From: Bacteroidales bacterium
GTDB lineage: Bacteria > Bacteroidota > Bacteroidia > Bacteroidales > UBA932
Reading direction: 5' to 3'
Length of the DNA: 64,000 nucleotides
Assembly: GCA_017625535.1 (NCBI GenBank)
Contig: JAGAKR010000008.1
Coordinates: forward strand, 1-64,000
The notes beneath the pieces were generated by a model, which worked only from the letters and a program-made list of their open reading frames with translations, was not told where the DNA came from and ran no database searches. Positions 43,542 to 52,996 of the stretch are shown here, one piece after another. Both the position numbers and the translations under genes were made by a program. Each line of letters starts with the position of its first letter. Position 1 is the stretch's first letter.

Positions 43542-45455
43542 ATGGGAAAAATTATTGGAATTGACCTTGGTACTACCAACAGCTGCGTAGCAGTTATGGA
43601 GGGAAATGAGCCTGCAGTTATCATTAACAGCGAGGGCAAGAGAACTACCCCATCTGTAGTTGCATTTACAGAGGGTGGAGAGAGAAAAGTTGGTGACCCT
43701 GCAAAGAGACAGGCTATTACCAACCCTACAAACACCATTTTCTCTATAAAGAGATTTATGGGTGAGACATATGACCACATAAAGAATGAGATTGAGAGAG
43801 TCCCTTACAAAGTTGTAAAGGGTGACAACAATACACCAAGAATTGACATCAACGGCAGAATGTACTCTCCACAGGAGATTTCTGCAATGGTTCTTCAGAA
43901 AATGAAGAAAACTGCAGAGGATTACCTTGGCCAGGAGGTGAACGAGGCTGTAATTACAGTTCCTGCATACTTCAACGATGCCCAGAGACAGGCTACCAAA
44001 GAGGCAGGTGAGATTGCAGGCCTTAAAGTAAGACGTATCATCAACGAGCCTACAGCCGCTGCTCTTGCATACGGTCTTGACAAGAAGGACCAGGAGTCTA
44101 AAGTTGCTGTATTTGACCTTGGTGGCGGTACTTTTGATATCTCTATCCTTGAGTTGGGTGACGGTGTATTTGAGGTGAAATCAACCAACGGTGACACACA
44201 CCTTGGCGGTGATGACTTCGACCACGTAATCATTGAGTGGCTTGTAAGCGAGTTCAAGAGCGAGAATGACGGCATTGACCTTTCAAAAGACCCAATGGCC
44301 CTACAGAGATTGAAAGAGGCTGCTGAGAAAGCTAAGATTGAACTTTCGAGCCAGACTTCAACTGAGATCAACCTCCCTTACATCATGCCTGTAAACGGTA
44401 TTCCAAAGCACTTGGTAAAAACCCTTACAAGAGCAAAATTTGAGCAGTTGGCTGATTCATTGATCCAGAGGACAATTGAGCCTTGCCGCAAAGCCCTTTC
44501 AGACGCAGGACTTTCTGCATCTGACATCAACGAGGTACTTTTGGTTGGAGGTTCAACCCGTATCCCTGCAATCCAGGAGATTGTGAAGAAGTTCTTTGGC
44601 AAAGAGCCTAACAAGAGCGTAAACCCTGATGAGGTAGTTGCAATTGGTGCTGCAATCCAGGGAGGTGTGCTTACAGGTGATGTAAAAGATGTGCTTCTTT
44701 TGGACGTTACCCCACTTTCTTTGGGTATTGAGACATTCGGCGGCGTGTTCACAAAACTTATTGAGAGCAATACCACCATCCCTACAAGAAAGTCACAGGT
44801 ATTCTCTACAGCTGCAGACAACCAGCCTTCAGTTGAGATCCACGTGCTTCAGGGTGAGAGGCCAATGGCAAAAGATGACAAGACCATAGGACGTTTCCAC
44901 TTGGACGGCATCACTCCTGCCCCAAGAGGTGTGCCACAGATTGAGGTGACTTTTGACATTGACGCAAACGGTATCCTTAATGTATCTGCAAAAGACAAGG
45001 CTACAGGAAAAGAGCAGCAGATCAGAATTGAGGCATCATCAGGATTGTCTGAGGAGGAGATCAAGAGAATGCGCGATGAGGCAAAGGCAAACGAGGCTAA
45101 AGATAAAGAGGAGCGCGAGAGGATTGACAAACTGAACAACGCAGACGCAATGGTGTTCCAGAGTGAGAAGAACCTTAAAGAGTACGGCGACAAGATTCCT
45201 GCAGAGAAGAAATCTGCAATTGAGGATGCTACCAACAAACTCAAAGAGGCTCACAAGGCAGGCAACATTGCAGAGTTGGACAAACTTACCGAGGCTTTGA
45301 ATACAGCATGGCATGCAGCAAGCGAGGATATGGCAAAAGCTGCTCAGGCTGCAGGCCCTCAGGGTGGCGCACAGGGTCCTAACCCAGGTGCAGGTGCCCA
45401 GAACGGCGGCAAAGACGGCGAGGTAACTGACGTGGATTTTGAGGAGGTAAAATAA
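43542..45455 (+). CDS. dnaK: Chaperone DnaK (Hsp70)
   Basis: 637 aa. ATPase domain signatures [33 protein letters not shown] and [14 protein letters not shown] are present. The substrate domain begins near [16 protein letters not shown], and the Gly/Ala/Gln-rich tail ends in [10 protein letters not shown]. The ribosome site AAGGAGAAAG is strong and codon bias indicates high expression. It works with DnaJ and GrpE (34.5-36.4 kb). A strong terminator follows. Confidence 0.98.
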   Translation: MGKIIGIDLGTTNSCVAVMEGNEPAVIINSEGKRTTPSVVAFTEGGERKVGDPAKRQAITNPTNTIFSIKRFMGETYDHIKNEIERVPYKVVKGDNNTPRIDINGRMYSPQEISAMVLQKMKKTAEDYLGQEVNEAVITVPAYFNDAQRQATKEAGEIAGLKVRRIINEPTAAALAYGLDKKDQESKVAVFDLGGGTFDISILELGDGVFEVKSTNGDTHLGGDDFDHVIIEWLVSEFKSENDGIDLSKDPMALQRLKEAAEKAKIELSSQTSTEINLPYIMPVNGIPKHLVKTLTRAKFEQLADSLIQRTIEPCRKALSDAGLSASDINEVLLVGGSTRIPAIQEIVKKFFGKEPNKSVNPDEVVAIGAAIQGGVLTGDVKDVLLLDVTPLSLGIETFGGVFTKLIESNTTIPTRKSQVFSTAADNQPSVEIHVLQGERPMAKDDKTIGRFHLDGITPAPRGVPQIEVTFDIDANGILNVSAKDKATGKEQQIRIEASSGLSEEEIKRMRDEAKANEAKDKEERERIDKLNNADAMVFQSEKNLKEYGDKIPAEKKSAIEDATNKLKEAHKAGNIAELDKLTEALNTAWHAASEDMAKAAQAAGPQGGAQGPNPGAGAQNGGKDGEVTDVDFEEVK

Positions 45456-45523
45456 GGCACAGCCTTAGGCAACCCACATCAAAATAACAAAAAACACACT
45501 TATTTATAAGTTTTTAGCACTAG

Positions 45524-45560
45524 CCGGAGAATGGAAGCAATTCTGTTCTCCGGTTTTTTT
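45524..45560 (+). terminator. Terminator of dnaK
   Basis: CCGGAGAA (45524-45531) pairs with TTCTCCGG (45546-45553), followed by seven T residues. Confidence 0.88.
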
Positions 45561-45571
45561 GCGCAAAAGAA

Positions 45572-46471
45572 TTACTCCGCTGCACGGCTCTTGTTAACAA
45601 TAAACACGCCGGCAAAAACCATTAGGGCGGCAAGAATTTTCTGCCAGGTTACAGAGTCCATACCCATACAGATGCCCAGTACGGTGGCAATGACAGGCTG
45701 TACATAGCTGTACATACTCACCAGTGTGGGGCGGATCCTCTTCTGCCCGATGGGGATAAGGAAATAACTTACAAATGTTGCCAGCAGCACAAGGAAAACC
45801 AGTTCCCATAACTGCACCGCAGGGATGCGGGTCCACGCAAAAGAAAACACCTCACCATAAGAGAACGGCAGGGACATAAGGATTGAGAAGAGGAAAATCC
45901 ACTTCATGAATGTAACCACCGAGTATTTTACAATCACCGGACGGAACACACCCAGATAAAGGGCAAAACTGAGACCATTGAGGATCATCAATAATATTCC
46001 CGACAACTTGCTCTCTGCCACCCCTCCGCCAGAAGCATTGTTCAAAATGAGGAATACCACTCCGCACAGACTCAGCAGCACACCGCCACCCTTCTTGAGG
46101 GTGAGGGGCTCCTTGAGCACCACCGCCGCAATGAACATTGTATATACCGGAGTAAGGGCACTTATTATGGAGCAGTGCATAGGGGTGATGTCAGGGATAG
46201 CCTCCAGAAATGTAAGCTGGGTAAGGAAAAATCCAAGGAAAGAGGCCAGGAAGATTTTTGGCAGGTCGCGCAAATCCACCTTCTCCCGCGGCATAAAAAG
46301 GGAGAGAATCCAAAACAGCAATCCGGCTCCCAATGAGCGGAGTGTGAATATGGCAAGTGGCGAGACCAGATGTCCCCCCATAAGGTCCTTACATACTATG
46401 ATGTTGAACCCGAAGATGGCATAAGCCCCAAAGCAGGCCAGATGCCCTGCCAATTTTCCGTTCTCTTTCAT
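45572..46471 (-). CDS. EamA/DMT-family transporter
   Basis: 299 aa from ATG 46471 (MKENGKLAGHLACFGAYAIF). Ten membrane segments in two EamA halves (about 9-145 and 155-295). FLTQLTFLEAIPDITPMHCS and PVIATVLGICMGMDSVTWQK are typical. It probably exports amino acids or other metabolites; substrate unknown. It lies 25 nt after luxS and may be cotranscribed with it. Confidence 0.88.
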   Translation of the reverse strand: MKENGKLAGHLACFGAYAIFGFNIIVCKDLMGGHLVSPLAIFTLRSLGAGLLFWILSLFMPREKVDLRDLPKIFLASFLGFFLTQLTFLEAIPDITPMHCSIISALTPVYTMFIAAVVLKEPLTLKKGGGVLLSLCGVVFLILNNASGGGVAESKLSGILLMILNGLSFALYLGVFRPVIVKYSVVTFMKWIFLFSILMSLPFSYGEVFSFAWTRIPAVQLWELVFLVLLATFVSYFLIPIGQKRIRPTLVSMYSYVQPVIATVLGICMGMDSVTWQKILAALMVFAGVFIVNKSRAAE

Positions 46472-46496
46472 AAAAGGATAATTTGTCGGGAAGAAA

Positions 46497-46982
46497 CTAT
46501 TCCTGGCAATAAGGGTATTGGCTGCAGAACTCCTCTGATGTAAAATTAGGGACAATTACCCCTTTAATGAAGTTTTTTGCCTCCTGCAGGTTAAAATATT
46601 CCCAGTTGCCGCAGGTGAGTTCCGATGCTCCCGGTATAACCTCCTCTCCAAGGATATACTCCATACACTCCAGCATCAGTTTGCGCAAGAATTCCGGATC
46701 ATATGGTTTTGAAGTGAGGAGATAGAATCCTGTAAGGCATCCCATAGGGCCCACATACAGCACTGTAGAGGAGAACTCTTCTGTTGTCATTGTCCTGAGG
46801 TAATGGGCCATGAAGTGCTCCAGAGTATGGGCAACCTTCGGATCCATAAACAGCCCCTTATGGGCTGCATCCTGCGGACGTACAAATCTTATGTCATAAG
46901 TGAAGATGCCGTTCACAGCACACTCATAAATGCCCGGCACCAGTTTCTTGTGGTCAATGATGAATGAATTTACCTTCTGCAT
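46497..46982 (-). CDS. luxS: S-ribosylhomocysteine lyase LuxS
   Basis: 161 aa from ATG 46982. Metal ligands His52 and His56 (HTLEH) and Cys124 (LTCGNWEYF), and catalytic Cys82 (GPMGCLTGF), correspond to the known enzyme. It cleaves S-ribosylhomocysteine to homocysteine and the AI-2 precursor. Its promoter lies at 47000-47029, with a perfect palindrome at 47046-47067. Confidence 0.96.
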   Translation of the reverse strand: MQKVNSFIIDHKKLVPGIYECAVNGIFTYDIRFVRPQDAAHKGLFMDPKVAHTLEHFMAHYLRTMTTEEFSSTVLYVGPMGCLTGFYLLTSKPYDPEFLRKLMLECMEYILGEEVIPGASELTCGNWEYFNLQEAKNFIKGVIVPNFTSEEFCSQYPYCQE

Positions 46983-46999
46983 TTTTAAAGAATTTGCTG

Positions 47000-47029
47000 C
47001 AAAGGTACATTTTTCCCGGCTTGGGCAAT
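47000..47029 (-). promoter_or_regulatory. Promoter of luxS
   Basis: Minus-strand -7 TACCTTTG (47000-47007) and -33 ATTG (47026-47029) are 18 bp apart, 18 bp before the start codon. Confidence 0.7.
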
Positions 47030-47045
47030 AAATTTTTGAATTCAG

Positions 47046-47067
47046 GACACAAATCTGCATTTGTGTC
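47046..47067. promoter_or_regulatory. Perfect 9-bp inverted repeat upstream of luxS
   Basis: GACACAAAT and ATTTGTGTC flank CTGC. It lies 16 bp upstream of the luxS -33 and before the gene at 47121, so it is a candidate operator for either. Confidence 0.5.
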
Positions 47068-47120
47068 ATAACCTGTCAAAACTGCGGGGCATTTTTGCAG
47101 AAATTCAAAATTTGCGCAGT

Positions 47121-47435
47121 ATGAAGAGAATTAAGAACACAGGTTTCAGAATCACAATTGCCCTTAAGGGAGACGGTGGAATGGCAGGAAATATATCAAC
47201 CTCCACAGCACACTACATTGTGGAGAACCTGCTCAAAAGGCACGAGGCCTACAACACCTCAATAAAGGAGATGCCGGGAATAATACACAGTTCAGACTGC
47301 AACTTCCATACAGCAACCATCCTGCTGGCAGATTTCCATTCTCCCGACGAATCTTCAACTTCCCGCCTTGCCGAGCAACTTGAAGAACTAACAGGGAGCG
47401 ACGTTTTTGTGCAGAAATACCAGATTGCCGGATAA
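47121..47435 (+). CDS. Hypothetical protein, 104 aa
   Basis: 104 aa from ATG 47121 (MKRIKNTGFRITIALKGDGG). No signal peptide, membrane segment or known domain. The sequence is mixed alpha/beta with HSSDCNFHTATILLADFHSP, containing several His, Cys and Asp residues that could bind metal. It is divergent from luxS. The even composition and orderly pattern suggest a real gene. Confidence 0.65.
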   Translation: MKRIKNTGFRITIALKGDGGMAGNISTSTAHYIVENLLKRHEAYNTSIKEMPGIIHSSDCNFHTATILLADFHSPDESSTSRLAEQLEELTGSDVFVQKYQIAG

Positions 47436-47466
47436 TAGGGTGCTTCCTGCACCCTGACCGGGAGGC

Positions 47467-47889
47467 TCACTTACCCTTCTCCACACTCTCGAACAGGGAA
47501 TTGTCCGCGGCAGATGAAGGGAACCAGGCTGCAACACGCTCCCTGGCCTGCTGCTTCACGCCTGGGGTGATATTGTGCATTACCTTGGAGATGGCCCAGG
47601 CAAGGGCCGCAAAGTCATCGGTGAAGCCGGCAAATGGGAGCAGGTCATGGATAAAATCGAACGGGAGGATGAAGTATCCCAAGGCCCCGTAGATGATGCT
47701 TTTGTCTTTGGTGGAAATTGACGGGCTGTTAAGGGCATAATAAAGGAGCAGCACCGCATACACCACCTTCAGGCCTGCCCTGCGTGCCACTTTTCCAAGT
47801 TTCTCCCTGAGGCCCTGCTCAGAGTACTGTACCTGTGATTTCTCAATTATCACAGGTAGGTTTTCATTGAATTCTTCCTTCCCTTTCAT
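47467..47889 (-). CDS. DUF1232 (YkvA-like) membrane protein
   Basis: 140 aa. The DUF1232 motif is GALGYFILPFDFIHDLLPFA followed by GFTDDFAAL, between two hydrophobic segments (about 52-70 and 84-120). YkvA-type proteins are widespread and of unknown function. The 47902 gene ends 12 nt upstream on the same strand, so the two may form an operon. Confidence 0.85.
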   Translation of the reverse strand: MKGKEEFNENLPVIIEKSQVQYSEQGLREKLGKVARRAGLKVVYAVLLLYYALNSPSISTKDKSIIYGALGYFILPFDFIHDLLPFAGFTDDFAALAWAISKVMHNITPGVKQQARERVAAWFPSSAADNSLFESVEKGK

Positions 47890-47901
47890 TTTCCCATCAT
47901 A

Positions 47902-48897
47902 TTATATGACTGCAGGAATCACCCCCTGCAGCGGTTCAAAACAATGTGTCCCCTCTCCCAGCCCCAATTCCTCCGCGTGGAGATCAAATATATTGCGGGC
48001 AACGTGCCCCATTGTCATCCTTAAATTTATCTCCACTGACGGATTGTACAGCGGCACCTCTCCCTGGCCCCTCCTGCAGATGAACTGGTCCACCCCCACA
48101 TATCCCCGCAGTATCCTGCACCCCTGCCCTACAGCTTCATCCAGCCTCTCCTGCAAAAACCTCTCCACCCCACAACGCACCTTTTCCAGAACATCCGGAG
48201 CAACCCATTTCCCAAGCAGCCCCTCAATATGCCCATTGGAAGCCAGCAGATTCCACTTATATGCCCCGTTGGCAGCATAGAAAAGAGAATACCCTACAAA
48301 TCTCACCTCTGCATCCGGACCATACCCGAAAAGCATTGCAAACTCCTGCTCCACATCCAGTCTCTGTTCCACCACAACACCCCCCTGCCTCTCCAAAGTT
48401 CTCCTGCACCACCCACGGTCAGTCTCCATAAGTTCCCCCGCAACAAACCTTATCCCCTTTCCGCTTCCCGACAAAGGTGACTTCAGCACCACTCTCCCCA
48501 TCCTCCCCAGGAACTCCTCCACTTCCTGAATGTTCCGCGCCACAATCCTGTACTCCGGTGAAACTATCCCACTTTTCCAGGAATCTCCGCCGTCATTCCA
48601 TAGTTGCCCCAGCAGCTCCACAGCCCCCTCCCTACGGGAATTGCTGCGAATGAAACCAAGGAATTTGTCATCGGGAAGAGAATCCGCCGGGCACCCCTCC
48701 TGCAACAGCCTTTTCCTCAGGGCACTGTTCCACCCCCACGGCACAATCTCCCCTCCGGCACTCGCCCCATCCGCCATATATCTTTCAATCCAACGGCACT
48801 GATGCGCAAACTCCACCGCAGAAGCCGGTGGAATATAATCCACCTCCCCCGACGCAAGGCACAAATCGTGCTCCGGATTGAAAATATATCTTGCCAT
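47902..48897 (-). CDS. ATP-grasp-like protein
   Basis: 331 aa from ATG 48897 (MARYIFNPEHDLCLASGEVD). ATP-grasp features: VVLKSPLSGSGKGIRFV (phosphate-binding loop with Lys), EQRLDVEQEFAMLF (adenine-side strand), GYVGVDQFIC and SVEINLRMTMGHVARNIFDL (metal-binding Glu/Asn). The ligand it joins is unknown; this is a conserved Bacteroidetes family. A -7 (TACATTTG, 48905-48912) lies only 8 nt before the start codon, so the mRNA may be leaderless. Confidence 0.75.
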   Translation of the reverse strand: MARYIFNPEHDLCLASGEVDYIPPASAVEFAHQCRWIERYMADGASAGGEIVPWGWNSALRKRLLQEGCPADSLPDDKFLGFIRSNSRREGAVELLGQLWNDGGDSWKSGIVSPEYRIVARNIQEVEEFLGRMGRVVLKSPLSGSGKGIRFVAGELMETDRGWCRRTLERQGGVVVEQRLDVEQEFAMLFGYGPDAEVRFVGYSLFYAANGAYKWNLLASNGHIEGLLGKWVAPDVLEKVRCGVERFLQERLDEAVGQGCRILRGYVGVDQFICRRGQGEVPLYNPSVEINLRMTMGHVARNIFDLHAEELGLGEGTHCFEPLQGVIPAVI

Positions 48898-48904
48898 AAC
48901 AATA

Positions 48905-48912
48905 CAAATGTA
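48905..48912 (-). promoter_or_regulatory. -7 element of the ATP-grasp gene, leaderless
   Basis: CAAATGTA on the plus strand reads TACATTTG on the minus strand. With the start codon at 48897 there is no room for a ribosome site. Confidence 0.55.
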
Positions 48913-48926
48913 AACATTTTCCATAA

Positions 48927-48960
48927 TGACGTTGACATTATTTCCACAATGTCAACGTCA
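48927..48960. promoter_or_regulatory. 13-8-13 palindromic operator of the gluconate locus
   Basis: TGACGTTGACATT (48927-48939) and AATGTCAACGTCA (48948-48960) are perfect 13-bp arms separated by 8 bp. It lies over the -33 positions of both divergent promoters (-7 at 48905 and 48973). This is the place for a repressor such as a LacI- or GntR-type gluconate regulator, but no such regulator gene is in the window. Confidence 0.8.
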
Positions 48961-48972
48961 CAAAAAAAAGCA

Positions 48973-48980
48973 TACCTTTG
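48973..48980 (+). promoter_or_regulatory. -7 element of the gluconate symporter gene
   Basis: TACCTTTG, 27 bp before ATG 49007; its -33 position is covered by the palindromic operator. Confidence 0.65.
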
Positions 48981-49006
48981 TATGCGGCAAACAAAAACCA
49001 GGAACA

Positions 49007-50368
49007 ATGCTTACCGGAACAACACTTATAATTGTTTTTGCACTGGCAATAGTGCTCCTTATAGTTTCAATTTCAAAATGGGGTGTGCACCCGTTCCTGG
49101 CCATTATGGGGATTTCCCTTGTGCTGGCCATAAGCATAGGGCTGCCGCTGGAGACAATCCCTGCAACAATAGGGAAAGGGTTTTCATCAATCTTTGCCAG
49201 CATTGGAATTGTAATCATATTTGGAACACTCATAGGAATAATACTGGAGAAGACCGGAGCTGCAATACGCCTTGCAGATGCAATAATCCGCATCATAGGT
49301 GAAAAGCACCCCCAACTGGCCATAATGCTCATAGGGTGGCTCATATCGGTTCCCGTATTCTGCGACAGCGGATTTGTAATTGTAAACCCTATCCGCAAAT
49401 GGCTCAGCCGCAAGACAGGGTTCTCATCTGCAACCCTTACAGTTGCCCTGGCGGCCGGCCTGTATGTTTCACACGTATTTGTACCCCCTACCCCCGGTCC
49501 AATTGCAACCGCAGGCCTCATAGGACTTGAAAGCAATCTGCTGCTGGTAATTGCAGTGGGAACGGGAATCTCCATTTTCCCCCTCATTGCAGCATTTTTC
49601 TTTGCCACATATATGGGGAAAAAGGTAAAATCAACAGAAGACCTGGATGTGGAAAGTATCTCAAAATCCTATAATGAGCATGACCTGCCAAGCACAGCAG
49701 CCAGCATAATCCCTATCCTCCTCCCGATAATCCTTATGGCCGGAGGCTCCATTGCCACATTTGCAAAAATGGAGGGACAGGCGGCAGAACTTCTCATTTT
49801 CCTTGGGAAACCTGTAATTGCCCTGGCCGCAGGACTCGTATCATCCCTGCCGCTGCTGTGGCGCAGCAAAATGGGCAAGGAACTTTACAACCTCACTCAG
49901 GATGCACTCAAAACATCCGGACCAATCATCTTCATAACCGCATCGGGAAGTGTACTGGGGCAGATAATTGTAGAGGCCGGATTCGTACAGTACATACAGC
50001 AGAATGCGGCATCGCTCACTGGCATAGGGCTTTTCTTCCCGTTTGTGGTGGCGGCAATAATAAAGACAGCCCAAGGTTCCTCAACAGTGGCAATGACCAC
50101 CACTGCCGGAATAATGGGACTCTATTTCTCGGATGCCTCACTTATGGCAGCCCTGGGAATGACAACCCCGCTTGATGCAGCCCTTGCCGTTATGGCAATA
50201 GGTGCCGGAGCAATGACAGTATCGCACGCAAATGACAGTTACTTCTGGGTAGTCACCAACTTTGGCGGCCTTACCCCACAGGACGGATACAGGACACATA
50301 CACTTGCAACGCTTGTAATGGGTATAACATCCATTGTTGCACTCTACATTTTCTCACTTTGCATATAG
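49007..50368 (+). CDS. GntP-family gluconate:H+ symporter
   Basis: 453 aa from ATG 49007 (MLTGTTLIIVFALAIVLLIV). About 12-14 membrane segments. Family motifs: GVHPFLAIMGISLVLAISIG, ISVPVFCDSGFVIVNPI and VSHVFVPPTPGPIATAG. It imports gluconate or a related aldonate. The adjacent esterase/beta-propeller gene starts 11 nt later, and the palindromic operator at 48927 suggests substrate induction. Confidence 0.92.
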   Translation: MLTGTTLIIVFALAIVLLIVSISKWGVHPFLAIMGISLVLAISIGLPLETIPATIGKGFSSIFASIGIVIIFGTLIGIILEKTGAAIRLADAIIRIIGEKHPQLAIMLIGWLISVPVFCDSGFVIVNPIRKWLSRKTGFSSATLTVALAAGLYVSHVFVPPTPGPIATAGLIGLESNLLLVIAVGTGISIFPLIAAFFFATYMGKKVKSTEDLDVESISKSYNEHDLPSTAASIIPILLPIILMAGGSIATFAKMEGQAAELLIFLGKPVIALAAGLVSSLPLLWRSKMGKELYNLTQDALKTSGPIIFITASGSVLGQIIVEAGFVQYIQQNAASLTGIGLFFPFVVAAIIKTAQGSSTVAMTTTAGIMGLYFSDASLMAALGMTTPLDAALAVMAIGAGAMTVSHANDSYFWVVTNFGGLTPQDGYRTHTLATLVMGITSIVALYIFSLCI

Positions 50369-50378
50369 AACCATAAAG

Positions 50379-52013
50379 ATGATAAGGACTCTCATAACAA
50401 TATGCCTTGCAGCACTCTGCATAACGGCATCCGCCCAGCAGAAACATAATGCCAGAACCCCAGATGACCCGGCAAGGGCAGCCCTTGCAGAAAATGACAG
50501 GCCTCTTGTCATTGACACTGTACTCACTAGTTCAAAAATATACCCCGGCACAAAAAGGGGGATACAAGTGGTGGTTCCCAAGGAGTATGACGGCAAAACA
50601 CCGGCATGTCTCACCCTTGGATTGGACGGCAACCTCTTTGGTGCGGCAACGGTAATTCCCAATCTGATAAGGAGCGGGGAGATGCCTGTAACAATTGCCA
50701 TATTGCTGCAGCCCGGCACTAGCTGCAGCCAGGATGGGGAAGTTCTCCGCTACAACCGCAGCAACGAGTTTGACCGCACAGACAGCCGCCTTGCAACATT
50801 CATAGAGACAGAAGTCATCCCATTTGTGGAAGGGCTCCTTCTTCCCGACAGCAGGAAAATACTAATCTCCACCAATCCTAATGACCGTGCAATTACAGGT
50901 GCCAGCAGCAGCGGCATTGCCGCATTCACAGTTGCCTGGGAGAGGCCCGACCTATTCTCCAGAGTATATAGTTCTGTAGGGACCTTTGTGGCAATGAGAG
51001 GAGGTAACGAATACCCTGCAATAATAAGGAAAACCGAACCGCAACCATTGCGGATCTATCTGCAGGACGGTGTAAACGATACCTGGAACTACATTTTCGG
51101 CGACTGGTGGGAGCAGAACCAGCTTATGGCCTCCGCACTCAACTATGCCGGATATGAATTTGATTATAAATGGGACCGCGGAACCCACAGCATCACCTAC
51201 GGCACCCGAGCCTACCCAGATGCAATGCGCTGGCTATGGAGGGGGTGGCCTGCCCCTGTAAAGGCCGGCAAGAGTATGAACGGCACACTTCAGGAACTGC
51301 TTCCTGAAGACGGCAGCGGCTGGGAAGAGGTTAACCCACTCAATGCAACAGGATTTACTGAAGAATTTGCCGTACTTATGACAGATCCTGCAGGGCTGCA
51401 CAAACTCTCTGCAAAATCTGGAGCCAACAAACTTATAAAGCACAATGGCACTGATGTCTCAAAATATGTGGCAAATCCCTACAGGGTGCTCCCTATGCAC
51501 AACGGGAACAAATACATCACAAATACAGAGGGGGATATTTTCCTCCTTGAGAAAGGGTCCAAAAAGGTGATGAAACTTGAGGCTCTTGAATCATCGGGAA
51601 GAGAAATTGCACTCTATCCCAACGGTAAAATACTTGTGGCCTCTGAGAAGAATTCCAACTGGCTAATCAGTTACCTCATTGCTCCCGACGGCACTCTGCA
51701 TTCAGGACAGCAGTTCTACTGGCTGCACAACACAGACAACCACAACCATACCCCATACGGGAACTTTACATTTGACAAACAGGGGAACCTCTATGTTGCA
51801 ACCCCTATAGGGATACAGATTTGTGACCAGAACGGCCGCGTGAGGGGAATCCTTCCACTTCCCGGCCCTTGCCGCAGCGTTGAAGCCATTGCATTCCTTG
51901 GCGACACCCTTTATGCCCGCAGCGGAGGCAAACTCTTTGCCCGCAGGCTTAATGCCAACGGCTGGAACAGTTGGGATGCCCCAATTGACGTAAAATCCCA
52001 GGGGCAAGGGTAA
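50379..52013 (+). CDS. Secreted esterase with a C-terminal SMP-30/gluconolactonase-like domain
   Basis: 544 aa from ATG 50379 with a signal peptide ending ITASAQ. Residues about 50-300 form an alpha/beta hydrolase of the Fes/feruloyl-esterase group (Ser in GASSSGIAAF, acid in YLQDGVNDTWNYIFGDW, His in RGTHSITYG). Residues about 320-544 resemble an SMP-30 beta-propeller (GREIALYPNGKILVASEKNS, HNHTPYGNFTFDKQGNLYVA). With GntP next door, it probably releases and opens sugar-acid esters or lactones for import. Confidence 0.85.
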   Translation: MIRTLITICLAALCITASAQQKHNARTPDDPARAALAENDRPLVIDTVLTSSKIYPGTKRGIQVVVPKEYDGKTPACLTLGLDGNLFGAATVIPNLIRSGEMPVTIAILLQPGTSCSQDGEVLRYNRSNEFDRTDSRLATFIETEVIPFVEGLLLPDSRKILISTNPNDRAITGASSSGIAAFTVAWERPDLFSRVYSSVGTFVAMRGGNEYPAIIRKTEPQPLRIYLQDGVNDTWNYIFGDWWEQNQLMASALNYAGYEFDYKWDRGTHSITYGTRAYPDAMRWLWRGWPAPVKAGKSMNGTLQELLPEDGSGWEEVNPLNATGFTEEFAVLMTDPAGLHKLSAKSGANKLIKHNGTDVSKYVANPYRVLPMHNGNKYITNTEGDIFLLEKGSKKVMKLEALESSGREIALYPNGKILVASEKNSNWLISYLIAPDGTLHSGQQFYWLHNTDNHNHTPYGNFTFDKQGNLYVATPIGIQICDQNGRVRGILPLPGPCRSVEAIAFLGDTLYARSGGKLFARRLNANGWNSWDAPIDVKSQGQG

Positions 52014-52086
52014 CTGTGACACGAACGCACGCCCTAGAATATAATATATTTATTATCAATTAATTAGACAAAAGGACGACATAAGA

Positions 52087-52989
52087 ATGAACCGTAGCCT
52101 TATATTGCCGTTGGCCGTATTGTTCGGCTTTCTGTGCCACCAGTGGTGTACAACTCTTGTTGTTTTTGTACCATACCTCATATTTACTATTCTGCTGCTC
52201 AATTTTACGGCAGTTGAAATCCGGAAACTGCGGCTGCTCCATATGACAGGGATGAACATAGCCCTGCTGTTGTTTCAGATTGTAGTGAGCCTTGGGGGAT
52301 ACCTCCTTACAAAGGTTCTTGGCGGAGATGAAATTATTGCACAGGGAATCCTCATTGCCATAATATGTCCTGTGGCAGCCTCTTCTGTTGTAATTTCGTG
52401 TTATCTGGGGGCAAACAGGGAGACTGTTACAGCACACGTCATTCTGGGAAACCTTATGGTTGCAATAGTGGCCCCTATCTTCTTCTCATTCATAGGGGTG
52501 CAGCAGCAGATGCCGTTCCTGGAATCTTTCTGGCTTATCCTCAAAAGGGTAAGTCCAATAATAGCGTTCCCTTTCTTCCTGGCTCTGGGGCTCCAGATGT
52601 GGATACCTGCTGCCAACGCATTCATAAACAGGTTCAAGGGATACTCCCTTTACATCTGGGCACTGGCACTGGCAATTACCCTTGGCCAGACCATAAACTT
52701 CATATTTGTACACGGAGGTGAGAACCGCCAGAGCATAATTATACTTGGCATTGTGTCTGTACTCATCTGTGCAGTACAGTTTGGAGTGGGAAAACTTATA
52801 GGGCACAAATACGGCGACACCGTTGCCGGAGGACAGATGCTTGGGCAGAAGAACTCGGCACTGGGAATATGGATGGCAAACATCTACCTGTTCCCGCTGG
52901 CATCGGTTTCAATTGCACTCTATTCCATCTGGCAGAACCTGTTCAACAGCTGGCAGATGTATATGTACGAGAAAAAGCACAAAAAGTGA
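52087..52989 (+). CDS. SBF-family (bile acid:Na+ symporter-like) transporter
   Basis: 300 aa with about ten membrane segments. ICPVAASSVVISCYLGAN and LGQKNSALGIWMANIYL correspond to conserved SBF segments. Substrates vary (bile acids, pantoate, 2-oxoacids); none can be assigned. It follows the esterase gene by 73 bp, where a single degenerate R3 unit lies. Confidence 0.85.
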   Translation: MNRSLILPLAVLFGFLCHQWCTTLVVFVPYLIFTILLLNFTAVEIRKLRLLHMTGMNIALLLFQIVVSLGGYLLTKVLGGDEIIAQGILIAIICPVAASSVVISCYLGANRETVTAHVILGNLMVAIVAPIFFSFIGVQQQMPFLESFWLILKRVSPIIAFPFFLALGLQMWIPAANAFINRFKGYSLYIWALALAITLGQTINFIFVHGGENRQSIIILGIVSVLICAVQFGVGKLIGHKYGDTVAGGQMLGQKNSALGIWMANIYLFPLASVSIALYSIWQNLFNSWQMYMYEKKHKK

Positions 52990-52996
52990 TTACTTT

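Noticed and set aside
43542-45455. Several long antisense frames within dnaK
   Set aside because: They follow from strong codon bias of a highly expressed gene and have no start signals.
48927-48960. loxP/FRT-like recombination site (13-8-13)
   Set aside because: Only one copy in the window, no recombinase gene, and its position over two -33 regions fits an operator better.
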